Positions 49,093-59,889 of a DNA stretch of 64,000 bases are shown piece after piece. Below the pieces are notes generated by a model. It was not told the origin of the DNA, did not search any database, and saw nothing but the letters and a program-made list of their open reading frames with translations. Where the stretch lies: contig CM056743.1 of assembly GCA_029851415.1 (NCBI GenBank), positions 15,058,727-15,122,726 of the forward strand, written 5' to 3'. The number at the start of each line of letters is the position of its first letter. Position 1 is the first letter of the stretch. This stretch comes from Eretmocerus hayati. Lineage: Eukaryota; Arthropoda; Insecta; Hymenoptera; Aphelinidae. The position numbers were made by a program, and so were the translations under genes.

Positions 49093-50729
49093 TTATTGAT
49101 GTTTTTTCTCATCAACTTTGGTTTGCGATTCGCTGTTGATCTCTGAGGCAACTTGCGTAAATAATGATTCCCAACTCCAAACTTCGTCAGGCTCGTGTAC
49201 CAAACGTTCTGGATATAGCTTTTCCGTTAACAAGCTCAGATCTACACCGTCTAAATTTGAAAATAATTGACTTTCTCTAAGATTTGTGTTCAATTCTTCG
49301 TAAGCAGCAGCTGTTGCTCGATGTATTCTGGCTCTGTAAATTAAAATTTCGTAATTTTAGACACGAATGTTGAGAAAATGAATGTAGAGTGAGACAAGGA
49401 TGTGAAAAATTATGAAGTGAGACTCTATCGAATACTCACACTGGTACGTTGGAAATATCCAATGCTCGCGTGTCCTCGATTATTTCGTCCAAATCAGGTA
49501 TCACTGGGATATCTAGAAAATATATTTGAAAGATTAATCATTATGACTAAAACTTTTTTCAAATTGCTTCAAAGATTGTTTGTCGGTAAAATTCTGTAGA
49601 AGGTAAAAATTCTTTGAATATGAATTAGACTAAAAACAGAGCAATCATCAGAGACTGAGAGTTTTAGAATATTAAGACTATGGATAGCTTCACCGAGGCA
49701 TTTCATCTCAAAATATCCATACTGTGAATTCTAATGACTTTACTATAATGATTAAGGTGCCTCTAATTCTTCAAAATTTTTCCAAGTGATGACTTATTTC
49801 AATTCTTATCCTAAAATACTTTGCGGCTCTCACCATCTTCTCTCGAATCCGAGCGATTGTTTGAATACCCATTGCTGAAAATGAAAGAATGAGTTTCTTT
49901 CCAAGAAAATTTGAATAAAATTTTTTTCATTAATTTTCACTTACTCATACGATGCTGGGTTTACTCGTCTGAAAAGAATTGATGTATAGTTAGTCCAACT
50001 GCCACGATTCTACGTCTACTGATACATGATAAAGAAATAGTTGCATTTGATTTTGCCTAATGATTATTTGCTAGTGAATCATCACGATTATTGAATAATT
50101 ATCATACACTTCAACAACATAACTGATTCATATTTGTGGTCCTCATTTGAGCAAGAAGACTTTTTCAAGAAATTCATCGCTATGGGTGCAAGTGAAGATT
50201 CTCAATCTCAGATCGAAACTCTACTAATCTCTAAACGTTGATTCTGATAATCTATCACTCTATATAATAAGCTCGGGTACCCATAAGCTCATTAACAAAG
50301 CACATTTAGTCTATTGAAAAAATTATCCAAGTGCAATCATTTCTTTCTTTTTTAGTTTGTTTTGAAAAATTACCATCTTGGATCAAAACATTCAAATTTG
50401 CCGAATTCAAACGATTTAAATACTGTGACAAAATTATTCAATACGTAACACAACGGTCGAATATTAAATTGTATTATTATTGGTTTCGGAACTTACTTAA
50501 TGCTCTTGGCTTCGTCACCCCACCCTGTTTTTCTGGGTCGAGGTGGTGCCGAAGGAGCTGGTCCTTTTGCCGATTTTGCCCTCAATGGCCTTTTGCTTGC
50601 TGAATTTAACACATCCGAAGCCGAAGTGACCGATTCCAATTGCTCGTCATCAGATCTTTCTTCCTGGATGCTCGATTGTCCGGCTCGACGTCCCAGTCTC
50701 GGGATCAACTGGGATTTTGATACACTCAT
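49093..50729 (-). CDS. IFT43: Intraflagellar transport protein 43 (IFT-A subunit), 203 aa
   Basis: Five exons joined in phase: 50497-50729, 49945-49968, 49834-49874, 49440-49512 and 49093-49333 (204 codons with stop). IFT43 is a peripheral subunit of the IFT-A complex, which drives retrograde transport in cilia; in insects it is needed in sensory neurons and possibly sperm. The N-terminal part is disordered and basic with PAPSAPPRPRKTGWGDEAK, the conserved WG patch of the family. The diagnostic core is IPVIPDLDEI (exon 4), followed by AAAYEELNTNLRESQLFSNL, GVDLSLLTEKLYPE and VWSWESLFTQVASEI. Length matches the vertebrate protein (about 208 aa). Exons 2 and 3 are only 24 and 41 bp. The start is the ATG giving MSVSKSQL; another in-frame ATG lies 30 bp upstream. 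Confidence 0.92.
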
Positions 50730-52320
50730 TTTTAATTTTTGTGTATTTATTTTTTTCAATTCTTTTCATATATTATTGTAGAATAAAAATAACTCAATGC
50801 TCATTGTTAACCAAATTCATAGATTTTTTCATGAAACGGCGTTTGCTTTGTTCATTTTGGTGTCAAATGCTTTCTAACTGAATTTTTAAGATAGCGTGGA
50901 CTCGTTCAAATATTTTAGGTGTATGCATCCGTGATGTTGCTTATAACAATTACACTTTGAATACTTTCAGAAATGAAATTGAGTATCAAATTCTAATCAA
51001 GGGTCGTAGGGGATTATCTAAAGAATTTTTTGGTAAGAAGCCACGGAAATCGATATTGCGGCTCACTATTAATAAAATTTTGAAATCTGCATTGGTTTTG
51101 GATCGAACTATCTTGACTCGAGTTTAGAACTTGTGTTGCCAATTTTGATGGTGAAACTTTTTGCTCCTCGCGTCAAATTAGTACACGTCGAATTTTTATC
51201 CATCAAAAACTTCTGACACAAACCCTGACACAAGGACTGAATGTATAAGACTTTAGACAAACCAGGATAGTTAACAGATGTAGAAGGATGTCTTGGTCTT
51301 GAGCTAAAATTCACAATAATAGCCTTTGAAAAATTTTTGATCCATCAATAGCAAATTTTTAGAACAGAATTATTTTCAAGAGGCATGTATCATACGAGAG
51401 ATATAATAATGAGACAGTTGAATGATGATTCCTTGTAAATAGTGTATGTAGTCGCGTACCCTGAAAATGCCGTACTCCTGCTTGACGGAGCTCATTTTGC
51501 TCCCACAATGTTGTAGAGCTACATACGAAACTATTTTTGAAAATCTTGAACACTGTGTTTTTACTGGTGCAAGCTCACGGTTATTCGCGCGAGATTACAA
51601 AATATTTAAATGCTTTCTCAAAATTTCTACTTTAATCAAAAATCTGCAAAAATTCAATCCGTACTACGATTGTCTCACTTTATCTCTATCATTGTTGTCA
51701 CTCAGATATTAGATACACAAAATAATAGATCACAAGTGCAAATATATAGAGTAGAGTTTGCGCGTCGCGAGCGTTGCCCCGGTAATACTGATGCCCCATG
51801 GCACAAAGTTTAATACAGGCAGGAGGACATAGGAGACAGAACCTGTTCTTTACCATGTTGCATATATAGGTAAGTAAGTGCCTTTGAAGTACAGGTGCAC
51901 AAAATGCAGGTGCCAGGAAGAGGAGTTAGGATAACGGAACAGCTCGTGCATGTGTGCCCTTCTTTTGATATCTATACGTCTCTCTTTCTTACCTTCTTCG
52001 TTGAGACTTCGTTCTCATCCATGATCCCCGACAGTTTGCTGTTTGCAAGCTGGTTGCTATGACTACGATATACCTTACAATAGACATAACATACTCAACA
52101 CTTATCGGTTTGATATAGCACTATATCGGATACTGTGTATGCCTCATTTTCTATTTCGGAGAGTTGCAATACCCTAATTTCAAAATCTGTCCTTATAAAA
52201 TCCTTGGGGTCTGGAAATTGACATTTATGGGTATTTTCTCGGGATAAAAATAATGTCAGGGTCGATTTGAAAAACTAATTATTGACATTTTCATTCTATG
52301 GATCGCACCTCCTTCTAAAA
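50730..52320. other. Intergenic, nothing firm
   Basis: Upstream side of IFT43. A possible tiny exon on the minus strand (51993-52022, ATG plus nine codons, donor GTAAGA) was noted but has no convincing continuation. No other feature was recognised. Confidence 0.35.
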
Positions 52321-52664
52321 TTTACTTACAAGGGGAGTCCGGAGTCTCCGGGTCCTGAAATCTCACCAAAATTTTTTCACAGTTCCGTACCACCTAGAAT
52401 ATGAAGAATCTAAAGCAACTCTGTCAAATGGGCCTTCTCTTCTGAGCTACAGCCATAAACGTCAACATTGCTAGTATATCTATATATATCACTTTTTAAC
52501 ATGGGCCTATGTGGGCAATGCTAATGTCATAGACTGTAGCTCTGAACGGGAGTCCCATTTGACGGAGTTGCTTTGCGTTCTTCATATTCTAGGTGGTACG
52601 AAACTGGAAAAAAATTTTGGTGAGATTTCAGGACCCGGAGACTCCGGACTCCCCTTGTTAGTTA
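52321..52664. mobile_element. Hairpin element, about 345 bp
   Basis: The left arm (52321-52475) and right arm (about 52515-52664) are imperfect reverse complements: acaaggggagtccggagtct against agactccggactccccttgt, tcctgaaatctcaccaaaat against attttggtgagatttcagga, and cacctagaatatgaagaa against ttcttcatattctaggtg. There is a short AT-rich centre. Non-coding; its transcript would fold into a long hairpin. Confidence 0.7.
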
Positions 52665-54806
52665 AACTCATACTAAATTTTGTTAAAATTCATAGAAACT
52701 ACTCCCCCTTTCCCACAAAATTTCAGACCAATTTGTCAAATTCCGTGAGATTAGTTCCATTTTTTCGAAACTCTGAATTTCGCGTTGAAACGCTTCAGAA
52801 TTCAGAGAATATTGATTTTTTTCTAAAATTACATGTCAACTCATGATCAGATCTAAAAAATGCACCGAGATAGTGACAAAAATCGCAAAAGTCAAGAAAA
52901 AATTTCATTAAAAAATTATACTATCACATATAATATCCGATTTTGCAAAAGAATTCCGCCTTTTGTAATTTTGTTTTTACGAATTCGATGAATACACTTG
53001 GTTTGAACAAAAAAGTATTCTCATGATTTTTTGGGAAAATCTGTAATTTTTGAGCTTAAAATTTTGAAGCGAAAAACTGGAATTAGTCGTACATAACTTG
53101 ACGAACTGGTCTGAAATTTTTCAATTCAGTGCAGTCCAGTTTATTGAAAATTGTTCACAGGTAAAGATCCATTGCAATTGTAGGGGTGAGAACCCATGCA
53201 TAGTGTTACATTGGTCTGAAATTGCTTTCGCTAGTAGTCCCCGTGATCTTGAACAAAGTATGTATGGATTTACTAATCTGTTGATAGGGGGGGGGGGGGG
53301 TTGAACCAGAGGATAATAGTCGTGGAAAACATTTTTTGTAAAAAAACTCACTTCGCCATTGTTCTTTATCTCGAGAAAATGCAATCAAATATGAATCCTT
53401 AGCCACCCACGAGTTTTTGGGTAGGACTTCCAAATTAGGGTTGCATGCCTCGCCTAAGACTTGGAATTTATCCACGACTGGAATCTATTCAGACTTTCCG
53501 AAAGTTGGAACTGGGACTGTTTCACCAACACCCGCCAACAACCATGGAAGTTAGGAAAATCGCGAAAATTGAAATGGAAATCGTTCACGTGCTGCAATTC
53601 ATTTTTATGATCGTCTGTGCTGGTTATCGATTTTCACCTGCTCACAGAAGATCCCAAAATATAGTATGCTTATACTGAGGCGCAACAGTTTGTCGCCATC
53701 TCGTGACTATTGGGTCGCTATTTAGACCCTCGCCTGCGGCTAGGACTTGAAAAGGTCACTGAAAGTGCGAAAACCATCATTCGCAATAGCACGGGAGTCC
53801 TCAGATCACATGCGTGGTTTTCAACCTCGGCCCCAACTCGGATGGCAATCTCCATGTGATCTGTGATCTGAGAAAACTTCCCGTGCTACAGCCTAGATTA
53901 GTAATATACTGAGAACGTCGTCTAATTCCTCAACGATGTCCGAACCCGTCAACAGAGTCTAAGTTCTTTTGAGACAGGAAGATGATTTTATAGAGCAAAA
54001 CCGACTACGAGATAGTGTTTAGATGGTCATTTTGAGTCAGAAAAGTACGTTTGGCTCTTGGTGCTCTCATTCTAGTCCATCATCTCATTTGTAAGCCAGA
54101 AAGAGTAAAATCACACTCATCACGATTGCGTGTACCCAAATAGCCAAAATATAATGTTTATTTTGACTCGGTAATATTGAACCTGCAGGCCATTCCTGGC
54201 TCAAGGCTCATCTCCGGAAGTTCTTACACATACTGGGGGTACTTTGGGGAGTACTTTCACACAGATTGGTGCACATCAGTCCAGATGGGAGCAATGTAAC
54301 CATGGTCAAAGATGCCGTTTCTGCCAAAACGACAAAATGCGGCATTTTGGAACGCTTGTAATGCATAGTAAAATATACGGAATCTCAACTACAATCAAAT
54401 GAAAGTTTGTCGTATTATCGATAACAATAATATAATGAGAGTCGCTTGTATACAACCAATCATTTTGTGTCAACTTTTCATATTTCTGCGGTCTCAAAAT
54501 CTCAGATTTTCGTAATAGTGGAAAATGAGCTCAACCGAACTTCCGCTTAGGATAGAATAGTCGTTCTACTATCAATACCACAATTAAGGTCATGAACTGA
54601 CCTAAAATCTCACACATCATTAATGAAAAAAGATGGCGAAGATTATGGACCCTGATTATTGGCTGAGAATAAAATTGAATATTGTATGATTTGATAATAT
54701 AAAAGCAAAGCCGATCATAGTTTTTGTGCATGAATCTAGCCTCACTCCTTAGATATCGTTCTAGTGATATCCATCATCCGATCCGGAACAGCTTTTGAGA
54801 AGTGGA
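52665..54806. other. Intergenic, nothing firm
   Basis: Contains a G13-14 run at about 53286-53299 and AT-rich sequence. Short ORFs show no domain. Confidence 0.35.
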
Positions 54807-57800
54807 TCAGACACAAGCACATTGAGTGATTTGTATAATTTCTCTTTTTAATCCTCTTCGTGTCCTGTAAAGAAAAGTTCGTATCAAATTAATGTCATAA
54901 AATTTTTGATCATCAAAACAAAACTATTTAAAATCTATTTCAAGATGCTAGGTAATGAATCCAATCTAGTCATTTTACAAGAAAGCTATAAAAAAATCCA
55001 TAGACGAATGTAGCGCCTACCTGAATTCGTGAACTTTGAACTTGGCAGGGGTGCAATTGAAATTTTGCGAATGGAGTCCGGCTAAACACTTCATGGGATT
55101 TCTTATGTCACGCAATAGACATTTTTCCGTTCCATTTCCTGAACAAGATCCAACGCACTGTCCAACATTGACATGCTGTAACCAAAGGAAACCAACATTT
55201 TTCTCCGCATATGTAAGGTAAACTACCCTTCAATCCCTACACAACTAAGCAATAATATGAAAAGTCTAAAAAAAAGTCGATATTTGACTAGCATTGTGCA
55301 ATTCTTCGAGCAGAACAAGTAAAAGTTTGATTGAATTTTGATATTAATAACGATCCCAAGTCTACACTTATTTTTACACATTTTGTAGATCCTTACCCGT
55401 ATTACTGGTCTTACATCTGCTATTCTCATGGGCCCTTTTATTTCCACACCACTGAAATCAAGAATAGTTTCGACCCGATCCATTCTATGACAACTCCCGG
55501 CGCAAGCACATTTTTGAATCACTTGATAGACTTCATTTCCTGAAACAGTATACAGGTCTGGAATTTACGAACAGGAATAGCAACATCCAGTTTTTCTTCT
55601 TAGCTGTAATTTTGATATCCATCCTTGATGAGTGAAACATTTATCAGGAGTGAGATTTAGTCTCGAATTCGATATAAATATTTCATGCAATAATATACAT
55701 TTTCTAAAAGATATTTGCATCAGTGGAATATTTCACTGCACACGTTTTCTTTACTGTCACTGATGGTAATTAGAATTTTCATTTCATTCAGAGAATATGA
55801 TTCGATTCAATGCAAGCGCACATGTAGATCATTGAGAAATGAAAGAAAATTCTTGAATAAACACGCCAGTACTTTACCATTTGGGCCGTGCACACTGATT
55901 GATGAATTCTTTGAGGGTCTGCAACCAAATTCTGTGAAGATTAATTTAGGTATTAGTTTTGTAATCCTTCGGTATTTTTGCAGACAATGAAAATGATGAT
56001 CAAATTGCCAACGAATCCAAAGTGTACTTTAGAATCTCAAATTGTCATTATTATCTTCGATGAGTTTCAGAGATCGACCAACAGCAGATATCTTAGAAAT
56101 GATAGTTTCGGATACATAAACTTGACTTTGCAACGCGAATTCTCTCAGTCAGTCTCTCAAAAATGTTAGAAAAAATGAAGCATAAACATGAAACTTACTT
56201 TTACAAGATCCAACGCAAGCACCAATGTCTATTTCATGTTGAAATGGTGTTCCCACGTAAATTGCCTGCAAATACGTATTCCGTCGACAAAAGTAGCTAG
56301 TCGAGCAATCGCAAGTTTCAACAACTTCGACTGTCTGGATGCCTTCTATTGTTGAAATTCTCTCCAGACGGGCTGTTTTGGAACGGCAATGCGTATTTGG
56401 CATACATTTCTAGAAAATGATACGTTTTATCATAATCAAACATAATACTTGACTTTCTGAAAGAATTTCTAGATTTAATATTTTTAGATGTATTTGAATT
56501 CAGAAAAAATCAATAACTTCATTTTCAAGCATTGTTTCCCGATTTTCGAGAACCGATTCGATTGAGTTTCAAGTGAAAATTTGAATGACTGTTGGGGGGA
56601 AAAATGTGATCATGATGAGAGGATTTACGTATCAAATGATTTTCGATGAACCAATTCAAAATATTTTCACCATCAGCTGTGTTTACTTTGACCAGCAAAG
56701 ATTCTTACTACACTAATGCTTTTGTTCAGATTTTAACGATAATCATGCGAGACACTAGATATGAGTAATTCGTATATAAGTTAACAAAAAAAAAATGCTA
56801 AATTGTGATTGAGCGATTCCAATGAATTTTTTTATTTTTAATTCCAATGAATTCATACCTGAACAGCAGGCCTACTCGCATCGCCTGGATCATCGACGAA
56901 ATGGTGAGGACAAAAATTTTTACAGTACCCAACATCAACTTGGATCACTTGACCAGATATCCCTGATAGAATGAAAAGACGTCAATATTTCGAGAATTTG
57001 TTAACATTTATTAATAAGTATAGTTCATCAAAAAAATTTATTTTTGGAAAATAAATTGATTCAGCATGAAGCCATATACCCCGAAATGATTACTGTAACA
57101 TTCATAGGTAAAACTATGATTTCGTCGCTTTATACATTGATTAAGCGTGATTTGCTTTGATAAAAAATCTCTGCTAAAAGTTAGTATTCTAGCTTTGACC
57201 TATTACAACTAGTATATTAATTACATTTCAAAGCTTTCAAAGATTTTGCTAATAGTTTGTTCACTTTGAAGGCTAAAGAACCTCCGTTTCAGAATCTACT
57301 TTCGACATTCCAGGTGACTTTTTGATGCCAAGAATATCAACAATACTGGTGTCAAAATAACAAAAATTTACGAAGTTATTAAACCGGTCGATTGACGACT
57401 TCTCTCACCGCATGAATGAAAAATCGTTGCAAATTTTATTAAAGGTTTGCACTTATTCCCGTACAATATGTGCTTCTTCGGTCAGGGTGTTCTACTTAGA
57501 AAAAATGTTTTATCGTTGTCAAATATTTGATAAATGTCAAATTCAATTGATTAGAATGTGATTAATCGACAAACAATTTTCTCATTAGCTAGGCTCATTA
57601 CGATTGGAATACAACCCATTTGGCGCTGTCAATTGACCGACATGGAACGTACTGATTATGGGTACAGGAATAATACCTAAATCAACTGTATATTGCTGCT
57701 CTCAAGTATCAGATCTAATCACGTATGTAAGCTTTTCCTCAATCATTGTCAATGATAGCCACTCACCGTGTCCGACGTTAATGATTCTTGGATGCCGAGC

Positions 57801-57849
57801 ACAGCAGAGATGTCTCTTCACATCTGAACTGGACGAGGAAACGTCTTGA
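54807..57849 (-). CDS. Secreted protein with three cystine-knot-like modules, 5' end unknown
   Basis: Seven exons join in phase on the minus strand: 57767 to at least 57849, 56859-56962, 56199-56409, 55878-55931, 55415-55539, 55021-55175 and 54807-54864 (stop TGA). The predicted chain has three modules of the same plan: a hydrophobic strand, VxVGxC-x3-C, a variable part with Cys, then a strand ending C-x-C with a trailing S(Y)xC-x-R in the first two. Module 1: VIQVDVGYCKNFC ... VEVVETCDC. Module 2: EIDIGACVGSC ... VYQVIQKCACAGSCHR. Module 3: HVNVGQCVGSC, NPMKC ... IIQITQCACV at the C-terminus. This arrangement resembles C-terminal cystine-knot (bursicon, DAN, norrin-type) domains, so the protein is probably extracellular and disulfide-linked. 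I do not recognise the family. No signal peptide exon was found; the first listed exon may extend upstream (an ATG lies at about 57899), and the real N-terminus probably lies at higher coordinates. Confidence 0.75.
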
Positions 57850-57899
57850 TTTATCGATGTCTTGTTATCACCGTCAACTATTCGTCGCCAATAAATCAT

Positions 57900-59889
57900 T
57901 GAAATCTATATTTTTTCCAATCAATTATAGCAAATTGCATGAAAAACCAGTACACACATTCACAAACCTTCTTGCCAATTTCCCAGTAATATAACATACA
58001 GGCTCATAAATCTAATCCAGTACACTAAAATTGAGGTCATATTTTTCAGATGATAATTACGACACTTCAAACGTTTTGGGAACCAATTCAATTTCACACA
58101 ATTTTAATCTCGTTCAGCCATCCTAATAATGATTGGCTTTGTATCAATTCCTTATGAAATTTTTCGAAGAAAATTCACCGTCATATGGTTGTTGAGCACT
58201 GATGTCGAATTGAACCTAATAAAAGTGTGGAATTTCTCCGAGCCACCTGCGAAATTAATTTAATCAGGGATAATCGATCGAATTAACTGAGCAATTAAAT
58301 CTATGATTTTGAGCATAGTTTGGGACAAATTTACACATAACTGTTGAGACAAAGCAAGAAAAAAGTGTATGAAATAACTTCTAGAAGTCAACTGAAGCAC
58401 ACCACTGCAGAAGCTGTAGCTCGTTTTGCGATGAAAGCAAAACACGGTCCCCTGGTCTCCATCATCTCTCAGTAAGTACAAGAGAGACCCTCTCAATATT
58501 CGTTCAATCCCCTCTGATCTGTTCATCAACTATAGTACTTCAAGTAAAAGGGGCACAAACAAGTGCGCTCGGATATAATACAATACCTAATTTGTATGAA
58601 TTATACTTGATGGTAATATGTCTCTCATATCAATACCATGTTGCAGTCGAATTATTCACTGATCTGTACGATATACTTTAATTTGCGAGTATTTGGGTAA
58701 CTTCCAAAACCGGATGACATAAAAGGTGTCCGTTGGGATGAATTAATTAGGTAGTGCATGCAATACCTGAACTTGGAAATTTTTCTGGTGTCCACCAATA
58801 CATATCATTGAGGCCTCGGGAGTCGCTCAAAACAATCATAAAAATCATATAGTGCAAAAATTTAGCAGAAATGCAAAACAAATTTATTTCGTATTATGTG
58901 TAATGATCCAGAAAACCCATGGGAAATGATCTGAGGATTTGCCTGCTCGCGGATCTCCCACAAAACTTTCATAACTCTTTTATTAAATCAATATGGCTGA
59001 ATCCGGTTTTCTTGGACTATTATCTGATCATCAATTATGTAATATATATTATGGTACCCTGTTCGTCCATCCCTGTGTTGAGGATAAACAAATGATTCTA
59101 GCGCGATTATCGCAGATTAAAAAAAGTCTTTGTTCATACTCGATCTAAGAATTATATGAATTAATTAATTAATGACACTCACTCTGACCGGTGTTTTTTG
59201 ATTTTAAAATTTGCTAATCTCTCAATAGCTCGCTTGTAACGTTTCAAGCGCAGTAAATTGATATTTTGACTATTTATTTATCCGCAAAAAAGGGTATTAT
59301 AGTATTCGCATAGTTGAACTGAGCAATGGACGCTTTCATGTAATTTTAGGAGATTAGTAAACACCGTAGGGATTATTGAGAATTCAAACTTTAATCCGAT
59401 TGAATACAGGAATTCGTTTTGGAATAATTTTAATTTTACAGTGCTATAAAATCGAGTTACCGGATGTATTAATTAAAGGCCACTGTCCGAAATGTTTATT
59501 TGAATTGGACGCCATTGGACGCGCGCTCAACTTATAAACGCGCGTGTTGGTCTGCTGGATTGTCGGATTTGAACGTCAACACTCAACACGTGTTTTTGTG
59601 TTATTATTGCATTGAGTTCAATTTAGTTGAAGAGCAATTGTCTGGGAGTCTTACAGCTCTCCACTGCTCGTTAGGTAGGTATGTATTGTAAAAGAACTTT
59701 ATGTTAGTATTTCTTTGATTTCAACATCTTAGCCGACAATACCTACGACTGGGATAGGTTAGGGCAAAATTCTACAGCTCAATATAATAGTATGCCTATT
59801 CTCAAAAACAGGCATTAGAATGATTCTCGATCAATTCAACAATTATCATGATCACGATAATAAATTCCCATACTCCACTTCTAGTGATT
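57900..59889. other. Intergenic, between cystine-knot gene and AFG2-like gene
   Basis: The missing signal-peptide exon of the minus-strand cystine-knot gene is expected here. A minus-strand ORF at 58260-58529 has hydrophobic patches but no usable splice donor in the right place, so it was not called. The promoter of the AFG2-like gene should lie just before 59890. Confidence 0.35.

Noticed and set aside
51993..52022. Ten-codon first exon candidate (MDENEVSTKK) on the minus strand with a good donor
   Set aside because: No continuing exon with matching phase and coding character could be found before IFT43.
54187..54301. Possible plus-strand exon after ctgcag, reading GSSYTYWGYFGEYF
   Set aside because: It ends quickly in a stop and has no partner exons; resemblance to a known family was not convincing.
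58260..58529. Minus-strand ORF considered as the signal-peptide exon of the cystine-knot gene
   Set aside because: No suitable donor at the end of a signal-like segment and no phase match to 57849.
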